Below, piece after piece: positions 33,301 through 44,489 of a stretch of 60,000 bases of DNA. Each line of letters begins with the position of its first letter. Position 1 is the stretch's first letter. The position numbers were made by a program, and so were the translations under genes. Where the stretch lies: contig CM043959.1 in assembly GCA_014529385.2 (NCBI GenBank), forward strand, positions 16,371,309 through 16,431,308, read 5' to 3'. The DNA comes from Adiantum capillus-veneris. Lineage: Eukaryota; Streptophyta; Polypodiopsida; Polypodiales; Pteridaceae. The notes beneath the pieces were generated by a model that was not told the DNA's origin, did no database searches, and saw nothing but the letters and a program-made list of their open reading frames with translations.

Positions 33301-36187
33301 AATAGCTCTTAGCCTGTGTGGCTCATAGCCCTTATGCAAATTAGTGTTCAATGGACGAACCGATGAAGACTAATGTGAGTAGCATCTTCAGACTAATTTG
33401 AGTAGCATCTTCGCCACGTGTTAGCTAGGAGTTATAGCACCTTGGCTCAGGCTGACTCACGAGCAAAACACGTATCAAAAGCTTCTTAGAAGATTTGCAT
33501 TTTTTCCCGTAAACAGAGAGAGAACGAGAGAAGAAGAACATGCTAGGCTGAGGAAATTTTTGTAAGTGTTTAGAGTGTGTGTCCAAGCGGTGTGCTCTTA
33601 CGCATCTTATGCCTGCCTTGCAGCTTATCGTATAAGCATTCCACAATTTTCCGATATGAGTCGCTCATTGAGAGAGGTAATAGAAAAACACAACCACATC
33701 TTGATCTACCTTACTTATAAGGGTCGTGATTGTATGAAAATGACTTAGCATTGGCACTTTGCCTGTGAAATAAGTGTTGTTGTATGTTGACAGCAACCCA
33801 AAAACAATCCAGAACGTATCTTGTCCTTGACAAAGTGTCTGGTGTGAGAGCGGAAGCGTGTTTCCTGTGGCGGTAGAATTGAATCCACCTAGCTAGCATG
33901 CCGTGCATACATAATTTTAAGCCCTTGGCAAAAGTGATGGCTTCAAACGTGAGAGCCACAACCATAAGTGCCTTGCACAATCGAAACTAGGAGGAATTCT
34001 GTGAGGTGATATTCCTTATTTTGCCAGTTTTGTCAAACTTGTGTGCCACGGCCCTTGATAACAAGTCATTGGGCAGTTCCTTGGCACAAGAGAGAAGCCG
34101 TGCTTCATGTAAAATTGCCAAAGCACTTTGCTTTGCACAATGACAGTAATTGCCAAGTAAAGTGTAAACATGGAAAAATAATAAGAACATAAAATTGGCT
34201 AACCTGGTCATTGCGGTCACCAGTTGACTCAAAAGTCCGTGGAACAAAACTCGCTCTTAATGGCTCATAGCCATATCTGCTGCACGGATGGGAGCTGTTG
34301 GATGTAAATATACATCCCTTGTATCATATACGCTCGTCTGTCATGCAATGAAATAAGCTGGAAGCATTTTGCCAAATCCTTCCCAAGTTTGTATGCTCAT
34401 AGCATAAGCCGAACGTGGGAATTTCCATGTAATATACCTGGCTTGAAGCCTTGCGTCGCATAAAGAATGTTATGATACTTGACGACGAAGTCGGCTGTTG
34501 AGACACAGATATCATGACAAACAGCATCGACCTTGTCGAGGGATTTCTACTGAAAGTAACCAGTCTTGTGTGGCAAACATCCTCTGTCCGCTTCGAGAAA
34601 CAGTGACACGAAGTCGGCCATGCCGAGCAACATGCCCCCCCCCCCCCCGCATCAAGTCGAGTAGTAGGATGTGCCAATCTCCTTGAGATTCTAAAGCATC
34701 GCAAGTTTGCTATGCTTTTGCATCAAAGTCAACCGCTGAGAAGTCGTGCTTCGGAGCTAGGTGGTTGGGAGTCAACCGTGCTTGATTCGAGTTTTCAAGC
34801 ATAACTCTGGGCTTCTACCAACAATGTAGGCAACAAAATTTAATGTTTCATATAACTGTGACAAGCCATGCTTGTGCTTGGAATGCAGAAGCTGCACTTT
34901 CTGTGATGCATGTAGAGATATGCAATAGAGTTGATACCTCCTCTATCTGAAAAATACGTTTCCTAAGCAATACCCAGCCTTGCTGTTAGAAACATCAGAA
35001 CCATGTAATACTCAAGCCATGCTTGAGTCAAGCTGGCCAGGGAAGCATGGGTCTTATGCTAATAATGGATGCAACATGGCATGTATAAAACAAATTTTCC
35101 AATGATAAATATGTCCCATATGCTGAAGGCGTATGCATTTTTGTACATGAATGATCAGGCATATTAGCTAATCATCCATGCCAAGAAATGTAAGTGACTA
35201 AAGTTAATATTAGCCATGTTGGACTGACAATCAAGCCTTTCTTGATAAAGTCCAACCTACCCCTTGGGTGGCCATCATGGCGTAAATTGGTATGCACAAA
35301 CCCAACAGAATGCAGATGATGACATAACCAATTCCAAAAGTAAAGGGAATATCGAAAGCTACTACTTACCTCAGTAAGTGCTCCTGCTGCCCATGTTCCT
35401 CTTGACACACCTCGCCATCCATACTTGATCCGTACGAAGTACTCGAGCCGCGTCGTGCTCACCCGAATGCGGTGACTTGGTGCGGTGCAAGAACCCTTTC
35501 CTGCGGCCTATCATCGACTCCTCGGGTACCCTTAGCAGGGATGTCTTCTCGCGCTGCACCACAACCACTTCCTTTTGCACATGCTGCATGCAATCGTCCA
35601 TGACTCCCTATCCCTCCTTCCTCAAGGCCATGCAAAACTCCTCCGCCATGGGGATCTTCACGAACGAGAGAGAGAGAGAGAGAGGGAGAGAGACACCATG
35701 CTGAGCCTTTCGAGGCAAACCATGGAAGGCCACAGCGTGGGATGGGCTGCCAGGGTTGGACGGCACCCAACTGAAGACGGCCAAAAGCTTTAAAAAAAAG
35801 AAAAAAAAAAGAGAGAAAACCTGCAGGAGCCATGGCGGCTCTGCGCAGAGAGAGAAAGCCGGCTAACCCGACTTCTGCTGCGAGTTTGGGCTCGGCCCTG
35901 TGACGAACAGTGGTCTCCTCCGCCTTGCGCTCCCATCGACTGCACCTGCGAGCGGTTTGGTGGAGGTTGAGCTTTGCTCCCTCCCCGCTGCAAACGGCCT
36001 TACACACGAGATTTCCTTGTCAAGCGGTCCCGAGTACCCTGCCTCTATACAAGGGGCCATGCACGCCATGCATCATGTCGAAAAAGGTCTCCTCAAGGTT
36101 CTCCAAAGAGAGAGAGAAAGAGAGAGAAGAGAGAGACACCATGCATCCCTCCTCCATAGCTCCTTGCTTCGCCCTTCTCTCCACCTT
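30353..36187. other. interior of the nested element, right part; no gene recognised
   Basis: The DNA is AT-rich and unique-looking with short motif-free frames. A duplicated TGAGTAGCATCTTC lies at 33376-33412, a poly-C run at about 34636-34649 and GA microsatellites at 35664-35692 and 36107-36135. The minus-strand DNA next to the primer-binding site (36187-35400) is where gag would be expected. It holds a frame of 182 codons (36007-35459) with no gag-like motif, so I leave it uncalled. Confidence 0.5.
32039..32276 (+). repeat. purine-only-like tract of about 235 bases
   Basis: The plus strand is almost entirely A and G, with imperfect GAGGGAGAGG and GAAGGGGGCAGGGAGGGAGAGG units repeated at about 32136, 32180 and 32219. 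T runs follow at 32279-32308. Such tracts can form triplex DNA. Confidence 0.8.
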
Positions 36188-36199
36188 GCTCTGATACCA
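36188..36199 (-). other. primer-binding site of the nested element (initiator tRNA-Met)
   Basis: Read on the minus strand, TGGTATCAGAGC follows the LTR after one base. This is the standard plant LTR-retrotransposon site complementary to the 3' end of initiator methionine tRNA. It fixes the orientation of the element. Confidence 0.92.
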
Positions 36200-36200
36200 G

Positions 36201-36365
36201 TGTAAGAACCCTAGGAGCTAGAGACCCTGGATCCTCCACCCAACCGCCCATACTTATAGGCTCTTAGCCCTAGGATCCCCTATCCACATTGCTAGTTGGC
36301 CCGTGGTCGGGGTCCGTGACCCCCCTTTAGGGTAGGGCCTTGCCCGTAGGACCCGTGTCCTGACA
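36201..36365 (-). repeat. 5' LTR of the nested element
   Basis: The 165-bp partner of 19618-19781, directly followed by the GATGG duplication at 36366-36370. Confidence 0.92.
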
Positions 36366-36708
36366 GATGGCCAAATTCAATGGCCAATGACCGAATTCAA
36401 GACGCACTTGTCTTCTCAAGGGCGACCACACATGGGCGCATTGGAGAGTTTAACTACACAAGGATGACTACACACGTTGACTCTCATGAGAGAGGGAAGC
36501 TCTTTTGGCCTATAAAAGGAGGCCTTTTCTACACATATTTTGCATTGTGAAGTTGATGTAACAAGGTGTGTGTGAGGTGAAGCAAGACGGGAGCTCTATT
36601 AAGGGTAAATTCCTTTATAACCTACTTCTTGTTTGAAGTACTAAAGCCATTGAGTGGATGCTTTCTCGTGGATGTAGCCCACATTGGGTGAACCACGTAT
36701 ATCGTGTG

Positions 36709-36739
<31 letters not shown>

Positions 36740-36820
36740 ATCTCTCGTGTGTGAAAATTTATCTCTTTCCATTAAGTAAGCGACTCTACTATCTATTTAG
36801 CTACGTCCTATTTCCTAACA
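36366..36820 (+). mobile_element. Copia 3' LTR, right part
   Basis: The split LTR continues with GGCCAAATTCAATGGCC and a TATA box in GGCCTATAAAAGGAGG (about 36508-36523). A CT microsatellite lies at 36711-36736. It ends near CCTAACA (36814-36820), which pairs with the mutated TATTAAC start. Without the insertion and the duplicated GATGG, the LTR would be about 714 bases. The end point is inferred. Confidence 0.6.
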
Positions 36821-36874
36821 TTGTCTATAGTCAATTGTGTTGACTGCTGTACACATGAACTATTTGCACCAATT

Positions 36875-36981
36875 AACTATAATTGGATTGAGTGGGCCAA
36901 CTTTTTATAATCGTGTTGACTGGGCTAACTATCTATAATCATGTTCATTGGGCGAACTCTCTATTATTGTGTTGATTTAAC
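36875..36981 (+). repeat. four 24- to 28-base tandem units
   Basis: Units starting AACTATAATTGG, AACTTTTTATAATC, AACTATCTATAATC and AACTCTCTATTATT (36875, 36899, 36927 and 36955) each continue with TGTTSATTGGGC-like text. The repeat just follows the inferred Copia LTR end. No gene is seen to 37600. Confidence 0.7.
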
Positions 36982-37307
36982 TCTTTTTAAGCATTCTGAA
37001 TCCTAATATCTTTGGTTTGATGTGGTCTTGTCATGGTTGATAAACACTTTAAACTAAAGAGTTGCAAAGTAGTTGTTCAAGCGATAAATATTTGGCTAAG
37101 ATATTTGATATTTGTCTATTTGGGAATTGCACATGTGAAACTCCATGGTTGTGACACACAAGCGATGCCAGGTGAAGTCTCTAGCACATGGGGGGGATAT
37201 TTCCAGGCGAGCAGTTTTTGGTGAGCGCCTTTTAGGAATCAAGTGAGCAGATTCCTAAAAAGATTCTCTCTTCCTCCTTGTCAACTCTTTCATCTTTTTC
37301 ATATCTC

Positions 37308-37324
37308 TATCTCTCTCTCTCTCT

Positions 37325-37392
<68 letters not shown>

Positions 37393-37405
37393 TTGAGACA
37401 TAGAC

Positions 37406-37460
<55 letters not shown>
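37308..37460. repeat. CT to GA switch and long (GA)n tracts
   Basis: A short CT tract (37308-37325) meets (GA)n at 37327-37387, forming an inverted repeat able to fold back. A second GA tract lies at 37411-37459. GGGAGGTTGAGACATAG is repeated after each GA tract. Confidence 0.9.
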
Positions 37461-37464
<4 letters not shown>

Positions 37465-37609
37465 AGGGAGGTTGAGACATAGTTAAAGATATGGAAGCTA
37501 AACTAATTGTTTCAAAAACAATAGAGACAAAGGTACTTAAAACAAGAACACCCATTAATAATAAAAAAGTTACATTTTATTGCACTTGCATTACATAGGC
37601 AAGAAGTGT

Positions 37610-37939
37610 TCATCTTTTGGAAGGCCCGGTTTTAGGAGTTGATGTGCTCCCTTCGAGTGGCAAATTAAGATTCACCACGTTCCCTAGCTGCTGCGTCATT
37701 TTCTCCTCATCCTCCTCTGTAATCTTCTTCCAGCAAGAGAAAGCAAATTGTCCCATCTCATTCAAATTGATTAAGCTCCGCATATTGAGTTCCTTGCGGC
37801 ATCGATAGAGGCGAGACACATTGATGGTTGCCTTTAGAGCCTCCCTAAACCAGTTGGCCCCATACAATGCCTCTCCGTTGGGAATGGCTTCCATAACATC
37901 CCACGCAGACTTGATTTTACTCTCAAGATCGTTGGACAT
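37610..37939 (-). CDS. hypothetical 109-residue protein
   Basis: The frame begins MSNDLESKIKSAWDVMEAI and ends with a Lys/Arg-rich tail (GPSKR). It is mostly helical in appearance, with no zinc-binding or catalytic motif. It lies downstream of the transposase-like gene on the same strand and could be part of the same transposon or an extra exon of that gene. A CT-free leader and an ATG in reasonable context are the only signs that it is real. I do not recognise it. Confidence 0.4.
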   Translation of the reverse strand: MSNDLESKIKSAWDVMEAIPNGEALYGANWFREALKATINVSRLYRCRKELNMRSLINLNEMGQFAFSCWKKITEEDEEKMTQQLGNVVNLNLPLEGSTSTPKTGPSKR

Positions 37940-38193
37940 CGTGAAAAGAAAGAGAGGTGTGCTAGGAAGCTAGTGGATGCTTTCACAAAAATAATTCAAG
38001 CTATGGCAATTTATAGCCACCGTGGAAATATTATATTACTTTATACACGATTTGACACAGAAACAACCAGTACTCAAATATGAAAAAAAACTGCAAATGA
38101 ATGTATCCAAATGTGGCCATCATAAGATAAAATTAGAAAGTAGTACAGTTGTCTAGGTAAAGCATACTAAGAAAAAGTGAGAATTGACAAATG

Positions 38194-40984
38194 CTATGCA
38201 TCCATGCCTGGATAAGTCCGGCTTCGGCTCAGTGCCCTGAAGATATCAACATCTGCCAGGATTGGTTGATGGATAAACATGTTCTCATTTTGGCTTAGCC
38301 CTAGCACATGCAGATAAACAAAATACAAATGTTTACATGCAAGATATGGTTTTTGCTTTGACACTCGTTCCATGAAGTCTGGACATGTGCACGATGGCTG
38401 GTTACTAATACAAACTGTGTACATCCCGACATGACCATCTTCACTTTTGGTCTCTACTTTGAAGACCTCATTAACACCATCTGCTGCACATATCTCTTCT
38501 ACGACCTTTGATCTCAGGGCTAGTGCTAAACTGATCTTGCGAGCAGCATCCTCGGAAATGGAAGTCCGATACCGTACACGCAGACCATCTCGCACTGTGG
38601 CTCTTGCATTGCCTTCAGAAGTGGATGTATCTTTTGACTTGAAAGGAGAGTTTGTCATATTTTGTTCAGGAGCAACTGGCGTTACATTAGATACTCCTTC
38701 TTTGCTGAGCTCCACTTGATGCCCCCCTTCATGCAATATTTGCACCTCATCCTCCGATATGTTGGTGCCCACATGCACGGGCCAAGTGTGTGGTGGATGC
38801 TAAGGCTGCGGCTCAATGTTCTGGTCTACTATATGGCAATGCAAGACATGATCCGAACAAAACCAAAACCATTGAAGCACCACACCATTTGGATGTTTTC
38901 GATATCCTTCAAACGATGGGGTTGGTATACCAAGGCTAGAACCTGTTATACTGCATCCACACCTGCGTCCTCCTCTTGGCGTGCCGCTACATGTGACCCT
39001 ACTACCTTGTGGAGTTCAACGTATGGCCCACATTGCCTCATTGACCTTGCGCTCAACTACATACTGCCTACCAGAACCTATACTTCGTTTTGGGGTTTGT
39101 GATATCCCTTCTTCTGCAAAGTTGATCTTACGCGGTCTTCCACACTTCTTGCGATCTTTGGTGACCGAGTTGTACTCAGGCCTATGTGATGCATCATCTT
39201 CCACGTTGATAACCTCATTTGGCTTGCGTTTTTGCCTTGATGTCTCCTTATCTCCTATTAATGGAGTTGGTTGTTTATACATTGGAGTGCCCTCAGTAGC
39301 CGCATTCACTGCTCTTATCACTTGGCTAGGACGTTTTTCATAGCGTTCCGTAAGCTTTTGTATTGATGGACCCTTCCCAATGTGTTTTCCATGGCTGTAT
39401 GAAATGGTCTTTGTGATCTGTAAGATGGAATTCGCAAGGTCAGTTGTACATGCATCATATAATGAAATGCGTTTACGGAAACCCTCCCCTGCTAGTCAGC
39501 TGCCATGCTTGCTCCCCGCAAGGTTTGTGCGTGGAGTGTTTGGTCCATCAAAGCTACTTTGTACGCATGTCATAATGCCACCCCAATGTGAAATACAAAT
39601 TTCCCACCAACTAAGCCATGAATCCATGTATGGAATGTTACGGTCTATGCAATGACGCCACCATTGGCATATCAGACGAGCCTCTGTTGCTGCAGCCTCT
39701 TTTGTTGGTGCTTGCCTCCACTTCTCACACATTTCTTTGTGTGTGTGTTGAGAAGCTTGAACCACATACTTCATTGTGTGTTGATTCAAGCTTTGCTTCC
39801 AATGGAAAAGACAAGAACGCTCTCGACCATTCATTGTATTGGTCTTGTCACCACCCTTGAAAACAATTCGAACTGCATTCCAATTTGCTTGAGCTTCATC
39901 CGCCATGTAGCCAAAGAAATTAGCTTTGTCACACCCACATGATATCATTACATCATTGAGGCACTCCCAAAACAAACATTGCGTTTCCATGTCTTCTTGT
40001 TTCATTTCACAAGTTGCAATAGTCAAAAGGTCCTGTATGCTGCAAACAAATTGTTTTAGAGAGAGTCAAAGGCAAGCCACAAAGCTCTTAAGGTGCGCCA
40101 TGTACCTTGGATCATAGACATGACAGGCCATAGTCACCCATTCATTAACAAGTATGGTGTGATCAAACTGGATCCACGCACGTCGAAGATCGCCATCCCG
40201 ATCTTGTCTCATTCGGTTCACTAGGTCCACACCGGATGCTAAACCAATTGTGGACATTTTGAAGACATAACATTTCTCCCCCTCCGTACCTTGACCAGGA
40301 AACCGGCTTCCATGGAAAAACTCATATGTGCAGTCTCGCTTCAGCTTTAGGAGTGCATCAATGCCAAAAGATTCTTTGTCAACCCCTCTACGTACAATAG
40401 ATACTGACCTCCGAAACCTGTCAATGTTAAAAGTGTTTAGATAAAAAAATAATTTAGCATAGAGTTTTGCATCGAAATAAGAATCTAGGAAATGCTCATA
40501 CCAATTATCTTGCACCAATGGCCCCAACTCCTCAGCGATTGCAAATAGCTGTTGCTCGCCTAAAATTCCTTCGTTGGTGTTGTTGCAAAGAAGTGTTGTA
40601 CTTATAATTTCTTTTGCCAAACACATTTGAACCTTCCTGGCTCCTGCGTGTGGGTCAACAGTCAAAATCCTTTGCACCATCAGCTTGGTGTTGTCCGTTA
40701 GTGTTTTGCATGTGCCGCTACGCACATCGTGTCGATGTGTGTCACAATGAATCATGACTCTAGTGGCAGTCTCATCGGATGGCATGACATAGTATACTAC
40801 ACAATCACATGTTGCAATAGAGAAAGCAATTGCCTTACAAAAGTGGCATGTAAGGCTCTTATCTCCAATCTTACAATATTGCCCGGGTGAAGTTGCCTTT
40901 TGTATGTACCCGCTGAAATGACTTGTATTGGGAATATGATAATTAACCAAGCGGACACATTGTTCATTCATGCACTTGAGAGAT
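38194..40984 (-). pseudogene. transposase-like protein with DDE-type core, AT-hook and SWIM zinc finger
   Basis: Minus-strand exons are: 40984-40502, 40417-40106, 40039 to about 39020, and about 38790-38194. Introns at 40501-40418 and 40105-40040 are GT-AG and restore the frame; the third intron's ends are unclear. The first part has Cys/His clusters (CHFC, CDC, CDTHRH). The core reads WIQFDHTILVNEWVTMACHVYD, GYMADEAQANWNAVRIVF and ERSCLFHWKQSL, the layout of MULE-like DDE transposases (Asp; Asp; C-x2-H). KKCGRPRKI is an AT-hook. The end has a SWIM finger, CTCPDF then CKHLYFV. A TGA at 39498-39496 falls where Trp is expected (HGS-stop-LAGEG), so this copy is probably dead unless read through. 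The coding frame is still open at 40984, where an LTR element is inserted. Confidence 0.78.
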
Positions 40985-43130
40985 TGTTGACCGCTGGGTC
41001 AACAACACAACATAACTCAAGTTTCGTACCAAAGTCTTATCTTTTGCGAGTTATGAAATGCTGCGGATTATGGATATAAACGTCATTTGTAATGAGTAGT
41101 TATTCTAGTTTTAGAAGCCGGGGTGCAATGGCACTTCCAGATTGTAAATACAAAGCCATTTGACCCTTTCAACCCCATTTTTGGTTAAACCTAAGGTAGC
41201 CTTAGTATATAAGGTACCTAGGTCATTTTGTAAAGAAGACTTTTATCATAATCAAACTTAGCGCTGCCGTCTACTGTGTGTGAGAGAGAAAGAGAGTGAG
41301 TGTGAGCTACATCCTCCCACTACGCCCGGTTCGCTAAACACATTGGAGATCCGACTGCACCATTGCGGTAGGCTCGAGGAGAGCTACGCGACAACGCCAA
41401 GCATTCCACGCGAGACGAAGCGCACACGCCGACGCATCTACGAGCTATTTGTGGCCATAAGTGTATCAAACGATGTCTGTTTTCTGCGTGCTAGTAGTCT
41501 ATAGAATCGTGGCGACATAAGCTACGCATAGGTACTCATAAATTTCAATTTCGGGCACTTTCGAAATTCAGCTCTGTCATCCTACGCGTTTTCCGCAGAC
41601 GGGTTTAGAGTGAGGGTTTTGAGTGTAGAAGCTTAGGGACAGGTGTATCCTAGTGAGGGGATGGTGTTTCTTAAGTTTCGTATGAATATGACATGATTAG
41701 GTGAGTTACCTTTTGTATGTGTGTATGTGGCTAGGTGGTGTAGTTGAGAGCAGTGAGGTTCTTGATTGTGGTTTAGTTGGCCTTCCTGAGTGTTGTATGT
41801 GTAGGATGGTCTCAGCCTGACAAGCTTAAGAGATTTCCTCCGTGTGCCTATCGTGTCATCTGTGCCCTCGATTGACATTATGTTGATCTAGGTAGTGTTT
41901 GCATGCACTTCATGGGTGTGTGAGTCTCACCCGTCCAACAGAGATCCTATGCAATGACTAAGACGCACTACACCTGGAAAAATAATATTGGACGTAGTAG
42001 GCTTCGACCACAAATGAGGATCATACTTATGTTCCATCGCATCCATATGGTGCAACTTTTCCACGGTAGGTGGAAATTCTAGAATGAGATCTCCATTGTA
42101 AGACCTTGGAATCTCTGTAACTTGTTCCACTTGTTGTATTTGCATTAAAAGCTTTGTCAATGTGCCCTTCTTTTCGGCATGTAAGAGTTTTTTTCTTGTA
42201 CTCCTTTTGAAGCTATTTGAGGGCAAAACTCGAGGGGGGGTACATAGGTCTATTAACTCCTTTTGACCGAATTGCATCTTTGATGGACTATCCACAATGG
42301 CAATGGGAGTCATGCTAGGTGAGCCGGCATATTGTGTTTGATGGGATACGTTGACTTTGTATTTACGTGCAAGCTGCTCATCCAATACATAAATGAATTC
42401 ACCCAAATTGTTGAGCGTCCTCTCAAGAGGCAAATTCATTTCTCATCTAAAGTTGTAAATTGCATTGGAGAAATTAATTCTAAAAGAAATGATTCAGATA
42501 TTATAAATTTACCATTGTAAAAAGGATAAGAAAACTCTTTCCCCAGGAAAAATAAAGAGCAAGCCATAATAATAGGCTAAGCAAATAATTAAGCACAAGA
42601 TCACATTGTATATACTAAAACAAATTGTTTATATACTCACATCTAATAATATAGCCGTTATAAATTTAAAATTAATATTATTTTATTATTTTAAACAATA
42701 AATGTAAAAAAATACCAATTTTTTAAAAAATATTTGTTACAAAATATTTGTGACTGTGTGATCAGGTGAATTTAATTATTTTAATTTCTTTTTTTAATGT
42801 TTGTGTAAAGGAGATGTGTGAGTAATTGGGTGTGCTAAGGATAGGGGAGCAAGATGCTGTAAGTCGAAGTCGAAGGGTTGAGGAGTCAAACAACGGGAAC
42901 GTTAGGAGACAGTACTCCCCATCCCCTCCCACGCCATTCAGGCGACGAGAAAGGGGGGCGAGGTTTGCGTGTAGGGCCGCCACTTGGGATGGAGGCGGGG
43001 GCAGGGGCGCTATCTGTGGTGGGGGGGCGAGGCAAGGGGGGCGGAGGCGGGCGGGCCGTGTCCACATACACACACGTTGCAAAAAGCGTATGTGTGCATG
43101 TGAACACACACACAAATGCACACACACGCG
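40985..43130 (+). repeat. 5' LTR (about 2.1 kb)
   Basis: It matches 51463-53536 and then 54241-54314. A TATA box, GTATATAAGG, lies at about 41205-41214. CATCCTACGCGTTTTCCGCAG near 41579 shares its core with the leader palindromes. Relative to the 3' LTR it lacks the roughly 700-bp palindromic island. The internal end is taken as the last base of similarity (CGCGCCAC); no convincing primer-binding site follows. Confidence 0.8.
41927..42439 (-). CDS. antisense ORF in the 5' LTR, 170 residues, unknown
   Basis: An open minus-strand frame begins MNLPLERTLNNLGEFIYVL and ends CIGSLLDG. It has protein-like composition, without low complexity, including a basic patch (FKRSTRKKLLHAEKKG). I do not recognise it. 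The 3' LTR carries the same frame, intact, with about two residue changes (Leu to Ser, Ile to Val). LTRs are copied from one template, so this similarity alone is not evidence of selection. It could be a captured gene piece or an accessory antisense ORF as seen in some LTR elements. Non-coding chance remains possible. Confidence 0.4.
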   Translation of the reverse strand: MNLPLERTLNNLGEFIYVLDEQLARKYKVNVSHQTQYAGSPSMTPIAIVDSPSKMQFGQKELIDLCTPPRVLPSNSFKRSTRKKLLHAEKKGTLTKLLMQIQQVEQVTEIPRSYNGDLILEFPPTVEKLHHMDAMEHKYDPHLWSKPTTSNIIFPGVVRLSHCIGSLLDG

Positions 43131-44489
43131 CCACCAAACCATAGGATGACTCCATAGGCATGTTCTAAATGTGGTATTGAGTGCATGTGATAAATTTCAT
43201 CTCATTTGGGTCAGTGAAAGTGAAGATTGAACAGACTTTAGCGTTTTTGGACTGACAAAAAGCAAGAACAGCTAAAATTTAGGACTTTTGAAATCCAAAC
43301 CAAAATCTAAGCATACCACTGGGTTACTGACATCAAGGGGAAGCTGTGGGACAAGTCTGGGGTCAAACAGACCAAAAAGACATACTACGCGTAGGATGTC
43401 ATATGTGTGATTTTGCACTCCAAACTTAATTTTGAGCATACCACTGTGATCAGCACCTTAAGGAGAGTCTGTGATTCAAATTTGGGGTGTTTAAGGCATA
43501 ATTCTGAAACTAAAATTTTACTGTGACCATGCCATGCTGTCATATAGCCTTAGGCAAGCCTCCTAGTCAATTTTGGTCCAAATTGGAGTTGATTTGACTT
43601 AGGAATTCATCAGAACAGACATCAGGCTTTTGGAACAGATTCTGGATCATTTGACCAGCCTATAGGTTTCAGAATCAAAAAGTAAAAAGAGCTGTGAGTT
43701 TAGCACACCAAGGGGAAGCTACAATGCAAGTTTGAGCTGAAACAGAGCAAAAAGACATCCTACGCGTAGGATGTCTCAAGCTTGATTTAGGACTCCAAAC
43801 CAACCTATGAGCACACCATTGTGATCAGCACATCAAGGAGAAGCTGGGGTGAAAATTTCAAGTCATTCTGAGCAAAAAGACATCCTACGCGTAGGATGTC
43901 TCAAGGCCATTTTTAGGTCCAAATTAAAATCTGAGCATACCATTGTGTTGCTGGACTTAAGGGGAGTCTCTAGACCAAATTTTGTTAAATTCTGAGCATA
44001 AAGACATACTACGCGTAGGATGTCTCTAGGCCAGTTTTAGGGTCCAACTGTACTTTTGACCATATAGACTTAAGTGTTCACAGTGTCACAGAGATCCCAA
44101 ATATTTTTTCAAAATTGAATTTGGACTCATTTTGACCATTCTAAACTGCATTTCACTGTTTTGGCCATAACTTCACAAACAATATCGGATTGGAAAAGTT
44201 TTTATATCAAAACGTAGCCTGAGAGCGGCTCTACAGATCTTAGAGCAAAACTTGAGCTAAATGCATGCATGCCTACGGCAACCATTTAGTTCAACTTTGA
44301 AAAAAAAACATCGTTTGAGGCCTCAAAATTCATCCGGAAGTCAGGGGTGTCTAGAAGCGACAATTTGCGAGAATTGTGACGAAACGGTTGCGGTTTTGGA
44401 CATAGTTTCGACTTTTCCCTAACCAAAGAACTTGAACACAGTGGACTAAGTCTACTTGAACCAAGCAAAAGCTCTTAAGCCCAGAAATC
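43131..44489 (+). promoter_or_regulatory. untranslated leader with 125-bp repeats and palindromes
   Basis: From about 43255 to 44050 a 125-base unit repeats with variation: GAGCATACCA, TGTGATCAGCAC, AAGGGGAAGCTG, AGCAAAAAGACAT. Four units end in a 22-base palindrome whose half is GACATCCTACG: 43379-43400 (one mismatch pair), 43754-43775 and 43879-43900 (perfect), and 44003-44024 (one mismatch pair). The 375-base first gap equals three units, so two copies have lost the palindrome. By position this is the region that holds packaging and dimerisation signals in retroelements. Confidence 0.85.

Larger units (their letters stand above)
19618..36365 (-). mobile_element. 16.7-kb nested LTR retrotransposon without recognisable gag-pol (LARD-like)
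   Basis: The ends are near-identical 164/165-bp LTRs (19618-19781 and 36201-36365) flanked by GATGG. On the minus strand the LTR starts TGTCAGGACAC and ends GGTTCTTACA. A primer-binding site, TGGTATCAGAGC, lies one base inside the right LTR (36199-36188), and a purine tract, AAAGGGGGGAG, lies inside the left LTR. The element therefore reads right to left. The interior has no intact gag, protease, integrase or RNase H. Its centre is a Penelope-like array, presumably a later insertion. Large non-autonomous LTR elements are called LARDs, although their LTRs are usually much longer than these. Confidence 0.88.

Noticed and set aside
35459-36007. Minus-strand frame of 182 codons near the PBS of the nested element as gag
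   Set aside because: The position suits gag, but there is no capsid or zinc-knuckle motif, and the frame includes microsatellite-derived Ser-Leu repeats.
36868-36981. Short spaced repeats as a CRISPR-like array
   Set aside because: The units are contiguous, degenerate tandem repeats without spacers, in a plant nuclear context.
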